A DNA stretch of 64,000 nt from a bacterium (GTDB taxonomy: Bacteria > Planctomycetota > Planctomycetia > Isosphaerales > Isosphaeraceae): NCBI GenBank assembly GCA_016125085.1, contig WGMM01000010.1, positions 1 to 64,000 of the forward strand. Reading direction: 5' to 3'. The first letter of the stretch is position 1. The number at the start of each line of letters is the position of its first letter. A model generated the notes under the pieces. The model ran no database searches and was not told the origin of the DNA. It saw only the letters and a program-made list of their open reading frames with translations. The translations under genes were made by a program, and so were the position numbers. This document shows, piece after piece, positions 29,056 through 38,292 of the stretch.

Positions 29056-30246
29056 TCAGGCGAGGAATTTTTCGAGGGCGTCGAAGCCGCGGTCGATCGT
29101 GGCCATGTCCGTGGCGAAGCTCATCCGGGCGTAACCTTCCGAGCCGAAGGCAGAGCCCATGACAAGAGCCACGTGAGCAGCTTCGAGGGCCGTCATGCAG
29201 AAATCGGTCGAATCCTTGATCGGCTTGCCGCCGAGCGTTCGCCCGAAATGCTTCGAAACGTTCATGTAGGCGTAAAAAGCGCCGTCCGGTGGAACGCAGG
29301 TGACGTCCGGGAGCTTCGCGATGCGTTCGAGCACGCGTGCACGACGGGCGACGAAAGCCTTCTTCATCGTCGCGACGTCGTCCTGCGGGCCCACGACCGC
29401 TTCGAGTGCCGCCCATTGGCTGATCGAGCAGGGGTTCGAGGTCTCCTGGCTCTGGATATCGCCCATGAATTTCGAAACCGATTCCGGCGCGATCGCCCAG
29501 CCGATCCGCCAGCCCGTCATGGCGTATGACTTCGAAACGCCGGAGATCGTGATCGTTCGCTCGGCCAGACCTGGGCGAAGCGTGGCGAAGATGTGGGCGG
29601 TCACGTCGCCGTAGGTCAGTGCTTCGTAGATTTCGTCGGAAAGCACGCCGACGTTCGTCTCAAGCACCGCGTCGGCCAGGGCTTCCATTTCGGCTTTCGA
29701 ATAGACGGCCCCGGTCGGGTTCGATGGGCTGTTGATCATCAGCAGTTTCGACCGTGGCGTGACCGCGGCCCGGAACTGGTCAGGCGTCATTTTGAAGCCC
29801 TGGCTCTCCGGGCAGTCGACGATCACAGGCGTCGCACCTGTGAGCCGCACCAGATCGGCATAGCTGACCCAGTAAGGGGCCGGGATGATGACTTCATCGC
29901 CGGGACCTGTTACCGCCATCAGGGCGTTGTGGATCGACTGCTTGGCACCGTTCGAAACGACCACCTGGGCCGCTTTCGTCGGCAGGCCGCGCTTCGTGTA
30001 GTGGTCGGCCAGCGCTTCGCGAAGTTCCGGGATGCCCGCCGGGGGCGTGTAATGCGTCTGGCCGCTGCGCATGGCCTTCAAGGCGGCTTCCTGGATATTC
30101 GCCGGGGTGTCGAAGTCGGGCTCGCCAAGGGCGAAGTCCATCACGGCGATCCCCTGGCTTTTGAGCTTTTTCGCAGCGGCTCCCATCGCCAGTGTTGCCG
30201 AAGGTGCGATCAGCCGGGAACGTTCCGCCAAACTCAGAAAGGCCAT
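29056..30246 (-). CDS. Aspartate/aromatic-type aminotransferase (class I, PLP)
   Basis: A 396-residue fold-type I aminotransferase of the AspB/AatA (Igamma) kind. Seen are GEPDFDTP (substrate region), NSPSNPTGAVYS (the PLP-binding Asn), LSDEIYEALTYG (Asp to the pyridine N), SGVSKSYAMTGWRIGW (the Schiff-base Lys) and YARMSFATD (carboxylate-binding Arg). It most likely interconverts aspartate and oxaloacetate, possibly also prephenate. The start ATG at 30246 is the only one near the conserved SLAERSRLIAPSATL. Confidence 0.93.
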   Translation of the reverse strand: MAFLSLAERSRLIAPSATLAMGAAAKKLKSQGIAVMDFALGEPDFDTPANIQEAALKAMRSGQTHYTPPAGIPELREALADHYTKRGLPTKAAQVVVSNGAKQSIHNALMAVTGPGDEVIIPAPYWVSYADLVRLTGATPVIVDCPESQGFKMTPDQFRAAVTPRSKLLMINSPSNPTGAVYSKAEMEALADAVLETNVGVLSDEIYEALTYGDVTAHIFATLRPGLAERTITISGVSKSYAMTGWRIGWAIAPESVSKFMGDIQSQETSNPCSISQWAALEAVVGPQDDVATMKKAFVARRARVLERIAKLPDVTCVPPDGAFYAYMNVSKHFGRTLGGKPIKDSTDFCMTALEAAHVALVMGSAFGSEGYARMSFATDMATIDRGFDALEKFLA

Positions 30247-30357
30247 GGGTCTGCGCTCTGGATTATCGTTCGGATTGTCGTCGATTCTTGCCGGGCGTCG
30301 TCACACGGGTCACGAAACCCGGCGAACTCCGGCACGAAAACATGCCTTAACAATATT

Positions 30358-30376
30358 AACCGGGGAATCCCCGGTT
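30358..30376. repeat. 8-bp perfect inverted repeat
   Basis: AACCGGGG (30358-30365), AAT, CCCCGGTT (30369-30376). On the minus strand AATATTGTT follows, so it could be a weak terminator or an operator in the aminotransferase/fabF intergenic region. Confidence 0.35.
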
Positions 30377-30577
30377 CAGTCAAATTACGGAACCGAAATA
30401 CCGGAGTGAAAGACCTCTCCGTTCTTTCCCGATCCATGCATCGCACCTTGGAGAGGAATCGGGCACGAAACTTCGAAAAATCGTACGGGTTTTGACGGTT
30501 TTGCGGACTGCAGCGGATCGTTCCGATCTCCTGATCCGGTAAGCGGAAGGAACCGACGAAAATTTTCTTGAGAGTGT

Positions 30578-30605
30578 TTGAATTGCCTCTATTTTGGGAT
30601 AAGAT
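30578..30605 (+). promoter_or_regulatory. Sigma-70-type promoter of fabF
   Basis: TTGAAT (-35, 30578-30583) and TAAGAT (-10, 30600-30605) are separated by 16 bp and lie in an AT-rich patch. Transcription would start near 30612, giving a leader of about 170 nt before fabF. Confidence 0.5.
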
Positions 30606-30781
30606 CGAAGAAGATCGGCAGTCTGGGATAGATGCACACGATTAAGTGGTGTGAGGCCGCTGGGCGAAATGCATCGGACTTGGGGTGAGCGATCGAGAAA
30701 CGACATGTAGAGCCGATCCTCGATAGGCTTGGTGCGGTCGGAGTCTCGGTGTTTTCCCTGCAACTGAGGTGAATCATTTCC

Positions 30782-32071
30782 ATGCGTCGCGTGGTGATCA
30801 CAGGACTGGGTGTCGTAGCGCCGAATGGAGTCGGTAAAAAGGCGTTCACCGAGTCGATCCTCGAAGGTCGATCGGGGGTTTCCCGTATCGAATCATTTGA
30901 TACGAGCGGCCACCGCATCAAGATCGCAGGTGAGATCAAGGACTTCGATGTCGTGCCCTATCTCGGCGAGCATCGCAAGAGCGAGAAGGTGATGAGCCGG
31001 GCCGTCAAATTCGCGGTCGGCGCATCCTCGCTGGCTGTTGAGGATTCCGGGCTCGATCCGGATCGTCTCAACCCGGAGCGGTTCGGTATCTGCATGGGAA
31101 CGGGCATCACGCCCATGGAGATCCGCGAACTGGTCGGGCCGATCGCTGACGGCTTCGGCGAGGACGGCAGCTTCGACCTGTCGAAATATGCCGCCGCGCA
31201 GGCCGAATCGATCTTTCCGCTGTGGCTTCTTCGCCACCTGCCGAACATGGCCGCGGCGCATATTTCGATTCTGCACAAGGCGATGGGGCCGAACAATACG
31301 ATCGTGACAGCGTGTGCCGCCGGAACTCAGGCCGTTGGCGAAGCCTTCCGGCTGATCCAGCGAGGCGATGCCGATTACATGCTGGCCGGCGGATGCGACA
31401 GCCGTCTTGACCCGCTGATGCTCGTAGCCTATGACGCCATGAAGACCGTCAGTGCCAGCGACCGTCCTCCGGGCGAGGTTTCGCGCCCGTTCGACGCCGA
31501 ACGGGACGGTTTCGTGATGGGTGAAGGCGCGGCCGTGCTCGTGCTCGAAAGCCTGCAGTCTGCCCGTCGCCGCAGAGCCCGGATCTATGCGGAAGTCACC
31601 GGATATGGCTCCTCGTTCGACGCTTACGGGATTACCCGCCCCGAGCCGGAAGGCAAGGGAGCGGCTCTCGCCATGAACGCCGCTCTGCGTGAAGCGAAGC
31701 TGGATGCGGCTGACGTGAACTACATCAACGCTCACGGAACGTCGACTCGGCTCAACGACATCATGGAGACGAACGCCGTCAAGCGCGTCTTCGGGCATCG
31801 AGCCTCGTCGATTCCGATGAGTTCGCAGAAGTCGATGGTGGGCCACCTGATCGGTGCTTCAGGAGCTTTGGAAGCCGCGGCGACGGCGATCACGCTCGAC
31901 ATGGGCGTCATTCCGCCGACGATCAACCAGACGACTCGCGACCCATCCTGTGACCTCGATTACGTGCCCAACATCGCCCGGGAGCGGCGAGTGGACACTG
32001 CGATGACGAACAGTTTCGGCTTCGGCGGGCAGAATGCTTCGCTGATTCTCCGTCGCTTGATCCGGGCCTGA
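30782..32071 (+). CDS. fabF: Beta-ketoacyl-ACP synthase II (FabF-type)
   Basis: A 429-residue thiolase-fold condensing enzyme. The catalytic triad is visible: Cys in TACAAGTQ (C178), His in NAHGTST (about 320) and His in KSMVGHLIGASG (about 356). NSFGFGGQNASL is the typical C-terminal block. It condenses malonyl-ACP with acyl-ACP. The gene stands alone, not with acpP/fabD, so it may be a specialised paralogue rather than the main fabF. Confidence 0.92.
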   Translation: MRRVVITGLGVVAPNGVGKKAFTESILEGRSGVSRIESFDTSGHRIKIAGEIKDFDVVPYLGEHRKSEKVMSRAVKFAVGASSLAVEDSGLDPDRLNPERFGICMGTGITPMEIRELVGPIADGFGEDGSFDLSKYAAAQAESIFPLWLLRHLPNMAAAHISILHKAMGPNNTIVTACAAGTQAVGEAFRLIQRGDADYMLAGGCDSRLDPLMLVAYDAMKTVSASDRPPGEVSRPFDAERDGFVMGEGAAVLVLESLQSARRRRARIYAEVTGYGSSFDAYGITRPEPEGKGAALAMNAALREAKLDAADVNYINAHGTSTRLNDIMETNAVKRVFGHRASSIPMSSQKSMVGHLIGASGALEAAATAITLDMGVIPPTINQTTRDPSCDLDYVPNIARERRVDTAMTNSFGFGGQNASLILRRLIRA

Positions 32072-32130
32072 TTCAGGCGGATTTCAGGCCTTCCGGGTCC
32101 TGTACGAGCATTTTTCGCGAAATCCGATTG

Positions 32131-32152
32131 CGGCGGGGGGCTTCTCCCGCCG
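32131..32152 (+). terminator. GC-rich hairpin after fabF
   Basis: CGGCGGG (32131-32137) and CCCGCCG (32146-32152) with an 8-nt loop. There is no clear T-run, so termination is only inferred from position. Confidence 0.35.
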
Positions 32153-32264
32153 ATTCGGTCCGTTATACTGATTCCGTCCGTACGCAGGAGAATCGGACTG
32201 CCGGGTCATTGTCAGCCCGGGTTCGCCAGCTTTCAAGCCCGTCAACCTGAGGACCGCGTTCACG

Positions 32265-32717
32265 ATGCGAACGAACGAAAAATTTCCCCATGCGCGTCTG
32301 ATTATCCTTTCGCTCGTCGCCTTGACGATCGGCGCTGTTTCCGTGACGACCTTCGCAGCGTTCCGGGCGTCGGCCCAGGACGATCTGCTTCAGCGCCGAG
32401 CGAAGCGATCCACCTTCATGCGTATGAAGCTCGAATATTCCAAAAACCTGCTGGAATCTCTGACCACGGAAGATTTCGACAAGATCAAGGCGAACGCCAA
32501 GGCCCTGAAGGCCATGTCGCTGGCCGCCGAGTGGGAAGTGCCGGAAATTCCCAACGTGCAGGAATATCTGACCTATTCGGCCGACTTTCAGCGGCTCTGC
32601 GACGATCTGGCCAAGGCTTCCGACAAGAAGAGCATCGACGGAGCGACACTCGGATTTACCCAGCTTACGGTCAACTGCGTGAAGTGCCATCAGTACGTCC
32701 GCTTCAAGAAAGACTGA
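32265..32717 (+). CDS. Class II-like c-type cytochrome
   Basis: A 150-residue exported protein with an N-terminal membrane or signal segment (about 11-33). The mature part is a helical bundle and has one heme site, CVKCH (138-142), at the C-terminal end, the placement typical of cytochrome c'/c556-type class II cytochromes. It is a probable periplasmic electron carrier or gas-binding protein. The ATG at 32265 follows GAGGACC. It is monocistronic. Confidence 0.88.
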   Translation: MRTNEKFPHARLIILSLVALTIGAVSVTTFAAFRASAQDDLLQRRAKRSTFMRMKLEYSKNLLESLTTEDFDKIKANAKALKAMSLAAEWEVPEIPNVQEYLTYSADFQRLCDDLAKASDKKSIDGATLGFTQLTVNCVKCHQYVRFKKD

Positions 32718-32827
32718 CGGTCTACGTCTCTTCGGGCGAACCCCGGGCTCGATTCATTTCGAGCCTCAGCCCTTCCGAATTCGGATATCGAGTCGATCGG
32801 CCTCGGTGAAGATCCCGGCCGATCGAC

Positions 32828-34807
32828 TTATTTTTTGACTGCCGAAGGCCGTGTGCGCTCGGATTCAAGCGCCTCGGCCTGGGCTTCGTCCAGCCGATAT
32901 ACGAAAATGGACCAGCCGATCTTCGCGACCGGTTCGGCTTTCAGGAAGTAGTCGAAGGCGGACAATTCGGCCGAATATGGCTCCCAGCGAGCGGGGTCAT
33001 AAACCCGCCATGGCAGGCCATGAGCCAGCGACGCACTCACAGCATAAAAACCGGGCAGTAATTTGCCCGATGCACGCCCTGGAGGCAGTGGCTTGACGGT
33101 GCCCGGCCTCGAGGGCGGAAGGAACCAGTCGAGGGCCGATCCTCGAAGCCGGAAGATGTCCGGATTGATTTGACCGAAATAGGCGATGCCGATCGGCTGA
33201 CCGGGGGCGTTCTCATCCGCCCAGGCCTTCAGGTTCACCAGATCCTGGCCCCAGTCGAGATTCGAATCGATCAGGTGTTCCGAGCCGTCGTACGGTCCCC
33301 CGCCGATCACGTTGAAATAGGCAAGAAAATGGGGCGAGACCGAAGCCGTCGACCAGACTGAGCCAGCCAGGCACGCGACTGTCAACCCGCCGAAAATTCT
33401 TCGCAGTTTATCTGTCCGCATCCCGGCGACGAACGGAGCGATCCTGCCCGCGCCGACGTAAAGATACGGCAAAGCCGGCAGCACGTATCTCAGTCCGATA
33501 TTGATGTCGGTCAGAAACGTCATCGTCAGGATGGTCGCGACGGGGACGACCAGCATCGCCGTCGCTTCGAAGCGTTCCTCAGCTGTTTTCCGCTTGAGAA
33601 TCAGGACGAGGATCGAAGCCGCGATCAACCCGAGGAACCCGGGCGGCGTTTTGATCATAAAAGCGTAAAGGTAGTAATACCACCAGCCTGAACTGCGAAT
33701 TTCGCCATTGAGATAGACCGGGTAGCCTTCCACTGCCGAGTCGTCCGTCTCCTGATCCGGCCTGAGTGTGTACCGTTTCGGGATACCCTCGGCGTCGATC
33801 TTCTGATCATCGAACCCGAGCATGAATTCGGCCGGCAAGGGGCAGGGGAGCGAGCCGAGCAAGGTATCGCGGAAGCGGTTGATGCGTCGGCTGCCGAGGA
33901 GATCCAGCAGAGAATTTCCCGTCACATGCAGCCTCGGCCGGTTGGCGGGCAATTCACGTGTGAGGCTGCTGCTGTAAAATTCGAACGTTCCGAGCTTGCG
34001 GCCAGTGCCTTCGAAGCCATAGCCCGTGTTGACGACGAGCGTGCTGATGAGCGTAACCGCCGCAATATGCGGAACGGCGGCCTTGAGGGTCGATTTGCGA
34101 TCCTGCTTCGGAACGACGGTCATCAGATGGATCGCCCAGATCGTCGGCCAGAACAGCACGAGCGTCAAAAGGCTGAATTTCGTCAGCAGGCAGATTCCGA
34201 GCAGCAGCCCTGCCAGGCAAGCTCGCTTGATCCCTGGCCTGCGAACGTATCTTACGAACAGGAAAGTCGCTCCGGTGCCGATCGCCGCGCTGGCCGCGTC
34301 GGTCGTGATGAGGCGGCCGTGAGCCAGCAGGTTGGGGCAGATCGACCAGAGGGCGAGGCTGAGCAGACCGCCCCATTCGCCGTGCACGGATCTTGACCAG
34401 AAGTAAACGAACAGGCCGCCGATCGCCAGAAAGACCGGAATGACCGAACGCGCGGCCGTGAAGAGTTCGAAATAGTCGGCTGCGTGGATGCGCGCGAATT
34501 CATGCCCGAAACCGGCTTTGTTCGGGAGCTCGTCTGTCCAGTAACGCGTGCCGTAAAGCCGGGTTCGTTCCTCACCCGAGAGCCGGTTCAGCACCGGCCA
34601 GGCTGCCATCAGCTTCACCAGAGGCGGGTTGTGGTGGTAAAGCCGGAAACTTTTCGTGTCCCAGTAGCTGATCCCGGCGGGCAGGTGGAGGACCTCGTCA
34701 ATGGTCGGGTTCTCTTGCCGTAAACTCCACTGAGCAGTGAAGAACTGGATGGCGACCATGGCCATCGCCACCAGGAGGAACATGCCCCGTTTCGACGAGT
34801 CATTCAC
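32828..34807 (-). CDS. GT39-like polytopic membrane protein (dolichyl-phosphate-mannose mannosyltransferase type)
   Basis: A membrane protein of about 659 residues with a dozen hydrophobic segments. The first luminal loop has NPTIDEVLHLPAGISYW and YHHNPPLVKLMAAWPV, the pattern of GT39/ArnT-like glycosyltransferases, with the acidic DE after TM1 as the likely catalytic position. The C-terminal region is soluble and includes SNLDWGQDLVNLKAWADEN, seen in bacterial PMT-2-like proteins. The start is uncertain: GTG at 34807 (used here), ATG at 34783, or ATG at 34975. It would transfer a sugar from a polyprenyl-phosphate donor on the outer face. Confidence 0.75.
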   Translation of the reverse strand: MNDSSKRGMFLLVAMAMVAIQFFTAQWSLRQENPTIDEVLHLPAGISYWDTKSFRLYHHNPPLVKLMAAWPVLNRLSGEERTRLYGTRYWTDELPNKAGFGHEFARIHAADYFELFTAARSVIPVFLAIGGLFVYFWSRSVHGEWGGLLSLALWSICPNLLAHGRLITTDAASAAIGTGATFLFVRYVRRPGIKRACLAGLLLGICLLTKFSLLTLVLFWPTIWAIHLMTVVPKQDRKSTLKAAVPHIAAVTLISTLVVNTGYGFEGTGRKLGTFEFYSSSLTRELPANRPRLHVTGNSLLDLLGSRRINRFRDTLLGSLPCPLPAEFMLGFDDQKIDAEGIPKRYTLRPDQETDDSAVEGYPVYLNGEIRSSGWWYYYLYAFMIKTPPGFLGLIAASILVLILKRKTAEERFEATAMLVVPVATILTMTFLTDINIGLRYVLPALPYLYVGAGRIAPFVAGMRTDKLRRIFGGLTVACLAGSVWSTASVSPHFLAYFNVIGGGPYDGSEHLIDSNLDWGQDLVNLKAWADENAPGQPIGIAYFGQINPDIFRLRGSALDWFLPPSRPGTVKPLPPGRASGKLLPGFYAVSASLAHGLPWRVYDPARWEPYSAELSAFDYFLKAEPVAKIGWSIFVYRLDEAQAEALESERTRPSAVKK

Positions 34808-35123
34808 GCGGGAATTCGCTTTCTTTCGCGTATTCGAGTCCGATTCGACAGGTTTTCGCGTGTTCGGCCATGCGATTGGCACTGAATTTTCAAAGTATAA
34901 CCTGTGTCGAAAATTCAGGCATCGTTTCGCCAGGTCGCACGAGCTTTCGGCAATGTCCGAGATGGACCGATCCATTAGCGGTCCGGATCCGCACGGGTCT
35001 GAGTTCCGAGCTGTATGCCGTTTCGGCTTCTCCTGTGGCTCCGCCCTGATCCTGCCCAAATTCGCCAACCGGCCTGAGCCGTTGCGAGCGTTTCCAGTCT
35101 CTGCCAATTCGAGCGTGCAAGAT
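34808..35123. other. Divergent intergenic region, 316 bp
   Basis: The GT39-like frame remains open through this stretch to 35107, but the peptide is not membrane-like and codon use is poorer, so I treat it as noncoding. Promoters of both flanking genes are expected here. Confidence 0.4.
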
Positions 35124-35498
35124 ATGGAAAATCTTCGTATGGAATTCCTGAGGATCCTTGTCGATTCCCATCTGGTCGAATCGGTTCTGAAATGTCTCGA
35201 CGGCGTCGAGATCGAGTCTTTGACGGTCCGTAACGTGCAGGAGACCCGTTTCGACAGCTTTCACAGGATGCGGAGCCGCATCGTCACGTCGATGGTCGCC
35301 CAGATGGACATCTTCACATGTGCCCAGTGCCGGGAAACGATCCTGCGCCGCATCGATGTCCTGAGAAAACCGCTCGAAATGGAAGTGACATGCCAGGTGG
35401 TGCGTTCTTCATCCGGCAATGTGATCGAGTCACAGGGGCGTTCGCTCGACGGGCTGGATCTCCGGGTTCGCCATGATGCGAGCGAGTCGGTGAGCTGA
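35124..35498 (+). CDS. Uncharacterised 124-aa protein
   Basis: A 124-residue soluble protein. Codon use (GTC, ATC, CTG, CTC, GAA and GAC preferred) matches neighbouring genes, which supports coding. The central DIFTCAQCRETILRRID contains a CxxC pair; there is no other motif, signal or membrane segment. The ATG at 35124 is chosen because the frame upstream overlaps the opposite gene's leader. It is 208 bp upstream of tRNA-Gly. Function unknown. Confidence 0.5.
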   Translation: MENLRMEFLRILVDSHLVESVLKCLDGVEIESLTVRNVQETRFDSFHRMRSRIVTSMVAQMDIFTCAQCRETILRRIDVLRKPLEMEVTCQVVRSSSGNVIESQGRSLDGLDLRVRHDASESVS

Positions 35499-35706
35499 AT
35501 CTCCTGACGTAACGTGCTCCAATGAGGCGACTTCAGGATCGTTCGACGAATCCGGATCCAGGTCACGACAGTTCAAGTTCGGCATAATAGGTTTCATGGC
35601 ATTACGTTGCGACGAATCTTGCGAATTCGTGGAGGAAAGTTCTTGAAATCGCCCTCGGCGAACGATATAAAAGTTGTGAGAAATGACTCGTCATTTCCAA
35701 TCCCCT

Positions 35707-35778
35707 GCGGGAGTAGCTCAGGGGTAGAGCACCACGTTGCCAACGTGGTTGTCGTGGGTTCAAATCCCATCTCCCGCT
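35707..35778 (+). tRNA. tRNA-Gly (anticodon GCC)
   Basis: A full cloverleaf of 72 nt: acceptor GCGGGAG/CTCCCGC, D-arm GCTC-AGGGGTA-GAGC, anticodon stem CCACG/CGTGG around TTGCCAA, T-arm GTGGG-TTCAAAT-CCCAT and discriminator T. CCA is not encoded. It lies upstream of tig and may share its transcript. Confidence 0.97.
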
Positions 35779-35856
35779 CTTTCGTATTGTACCACCCTGA
35801 AGGGTTGCGTGATCTTCACTGGTCATGCAACTTTTTCGTTTCAGGATTGCTGATCG

Positions 35857-37326
35857 ATGACCACCAGTGATGAATCTGTGGCGACCCTGCAGGGTCAGGA
35901 CGAGTCTGCCGATCTGATGGCTCCCCGCAAGGTGAAGTACACGGCCACGATTTCCGAATCGGGTCCTTGCCGGAAGCGAATCGATGTGTCGATCCCTGAA
36001 GAGGAGATCGCCATTCAGATGCAGGAGTCGGTCGGCGATATCCGCAAGGAAGCCCAGGTTCCCGGATTCCGCCCTGGCCGAGTTCCGAAGGTGCTTCTGG
36101 AGCGCCGTTTCAAGAAGGAAGTCGCCGATCGGGTGAAGACGGGTCTGATGTTGACCGTTCTCGGTCAGATCGAAACCGATCATGCCCTGAGCCTGATTTC
36201 GCAACCGAAGCTGGATTTCGATGCGGTCGAATTGCCGGCGAAGGGCAGCATGACTTTCCACATGGAAGTCGAAGTCCGTCCGGACTTCTCCGCGCCCGAG
36301 TACGAATCCCTGACGGTCAAGCGTCCGACGCGTGATCTGACGGACAAGGACGCCGACGAGCATTATCGTTCGTTCCTCGAGCGATACGCTGACGTGGTTC
36401 CGAAGACCGAAGGCGGCGCCGAGCCTGGTGACATTCTGATCGCGGACCTGACCTTCAAGAAGGGTTCCGAAACGGTCAACACGGCCCCGGACATTCAGTT
36501 CCGTCTCCAGCCGGAACTGCGTTTCCAGGATGGCCGCGTGCCGGATTGCGGCAAGGCGCTTGAGGGTGTCAAGGCTGGCGAGTCGCGTACGACCAAGGCG
36601 ATCGTGGGCTCGGCTTCCGCCGACGAATCCCTGCGTGGCCAGGAAATCGACGTGACGTTCGACGTCAAGGATATCAAGTTCCTTCGAGCACCGAAGGTCG
36701 ACGCCGAATTCCTTTACAATATCGGCTTCGATTCCGAAGACGAACTGCGTGACGCGCTCAAGCGAGTTCTGCACAGCCGTTACGAGTCGAACCGCAAGAT
36801 GGCGGTCCGTAAAGATCTTATGGATCAGCTGATCGCCGCGGTTCCGTTCGAGCTGCCGAAGGATCTTGTCGGTCGTCAGACTCGTGATACGCTTCGCAAG
36901 CGGTTGATGGACCTCCGCGAATCGGGTCTTTCGGACGCCCAGATTCGGGCCCGTGAAGCCGAGCTTCGCGCCAACGCCTACGAATCGACGATCCGCGGCC
37001 TTAAGGAATACTTCATCCTCGACAAGATCGCCGATGCGGTCGGAATCAAGGTGGAAGAGTCCGATATCGAAGAAGAAATCGCCCGCATGGCCGAACGGGA
37101 AGACGTCAGTCCCCGCCGGATCCGTGCCCGGCTGGAAAAAGAGAACGCTCTCGACTTCCTCGCGATCCAGATCATCGAGAACAAGACCATCGAGCACATT
37201 CTGTCGAAGGTCAAGATCGAGGACGTGGTCATGGAAGACGAGAAGGAAATCGAAACGGTCGACGAGGCTGCCACTCCGGGCGGTCTGGCCGATCCCGAAG
37301 CCGAGTCCGCTGAATCGGCCTCTTGA
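35857..37326 (+). CDS. tig: Trigger factor, ribosome-bound chaperone and prolyl isomerase
   Basis: A 489-residue protein. The N-terminal ribosome-binding domain has the signature PGFRPGRVPK (about 68-77). The FKBP-like PPIase domain follows at about 165-260 (EPGDILIADLTF...EGVKAGESRTT) and the helical C-terminal chaperone domain runs to about 455, ending in an acidic tail. It binds nascent chains at the ribosome exit. It precedes two clpP genes, as in many bacteria where tig-clpP are linked, but clpX is not adjacent here. Confidence 0.95.
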   Translation: MTTSDESVATLQGQDESADLMAPRKVKYTATISESGPCRKRIDVSIPEEEIAIQMQESVGDIRKEAQVPGFRPGRVPKVLLERRFKKEVADRVKTGLMLTVLGQIETDHALSLISQPKLDFDAVELPAKGSMTFHMEVEVRPDFSAPEYESLTVKRPTRDLTDKDADEHYRSFLERYADVVPKTEGGAEPGDILIADLTFKKGSETVNTAPDIQFRLQPELRFQDGRVPDCGKALEGVKAGESRTTKAIVGSASADESLRGQEIDVTFDVKDIKFLRAPKVDAEFLYNIGFDSEDELRDALKRVLHSRYESNRKMAVRKDLMDQLIAAVPFELPKDLVGRQTRDTLRKRLMDLRESGLSDAQIRAREAELRANAYESTIRGLKEYFILDKIADAVGIKVEESDIEEEIARMAEREDVSPRRIRARLEKENALDFLAIQIIENKTIEHILSKVKIEDVVMEDEKEIETVDEAATPGGLADPEAESAESAS

Positions 37327-37502
37327 TTCTCGACTTTTCAAGGCGACAATTCGTATGATACGAAGGCCATCCATTCGGGTGGCCTTCGTGACAAATGGTC
37401 GAGCGGGGGTTATGAGGATCCCCGACACGATCACTGTCCGTTTTGCGATGGAACGTCCGCACCATCGCAATCCACAACCGCTTCGGAAGGATCGCGACTG
37501 AA

Positions 37503-38198
37503 ATGATTGATCCGTTCGCCATGGTCGATCCGCAAATTCAACGCTACCGGGATTATTCCCGTCAGCGTCAGATGGGTCTGGGCGACCTGCTCCTGGAGAA
37601 TCGCATCGTGTTCCTCGAAGGCGTGATCAATGACGCCGTCGCGAACATGCTGGTGATGAAGTTTCTGTATCTTCAGTACGAGAATCGCAATCAGGGCATC
37701 AATTTCTACATCAACAGCCCTGGCGGCAGCGTTTCCAGCACTCTCGCCATTTATGACACGATGCAGTTCATCGACTGCCCGATATCGACTTACTGTATCG
37801 GCATGGCAGCCAGCGGTGCGGCCGTTCTGCTGAGTGGCGGCACGAAGGGCAAGCGTTATGCACTGCCGAATTCGAAGGTGATGATTCACCAGCCCTACGG
37901 TCAGGTCGGCGGGCAGGTGTCGGACATCGAGATTCAGGCCGAGGAAATCCTCAAGAGCAAGAAGGTCATCAACGAGATCATCGCTCGCCATACCGGCCAG
38001 CCTTACGACCGTGTCGCGAAAGACACGGAACGCGACCGCTATCTGAGCGCGGCCGAGGCCAAGGAATACGGTATCGTCGATCAGGTGGTCGGCAAGATCG
38101 CACCGGGGTCGACGGGGCTGGTCGCCAAGCCTGGCGATGGCGGTCCGGATCGTGGTGGCGACTCAGCCGGTATGTCACCTTCGGGCGCGACCCGGTAA
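37503..38198 (+). CDS. clpP: ATP-dependent Clp protease proteolytic subunit, first copy (variant)
   Basis: A 231-residue ClpP homologue starting at the ATG at 37503 after GGAAGGA. The fold motifs are intact: [22 protein letters not shown], the catalytic Ser in GMAASGAAVLLSGG, and His in KVMIHQPYG. The nucleophile context is ASGA instead of the common ASMG, and a Gly/Asp-rich tail of about 25 residues follows the core. Together with the canonical clpP 94 bp downstream this suggests a two-subunit (ClpP1P2-like) protease (inference). Confidence 0.92.
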   Translation: MIDPFAMVDPQIQRYRDYSRQRQMGLGDLLLENRIVFLEGVINDAVANMLVMKFLYLQYENRNQGINFYINSPGGSVSSTLAIYDTMQFIDCPISTYCIGMAASGAAVLLSGGTKGKRYALPNSKVMIHQPYGQVGGQVSDIEIQAEEILKSKKVINEIIARHTGQPYDRVAKDTERDRYLSAAEAKEYGIVDQVVGKIAPGSTGLVAKPGDGGPDRGGDSAGMSPSGATR

Positions 38199-38292
38199 TC
38201 CTTCCTTCTTCGCACGAACGCTGTCAGATACTGACGCACGGACAGATCCGCACGGACCGAGTGTACGCACAATTCGCTGAGGTTTCCCGAAA

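Larger units (their letters stand above)
30247..30781. other. Divergent intergenic region, 535 bp
   Basis: Contains the palindrome at 30358-30376, the fabF promoter at 30578-30605 and its roughly 170-nt leader. No gene is credible. The stretch 30470-30610 is clearly AT-richer than its surroundings. Confidence 0.45.
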
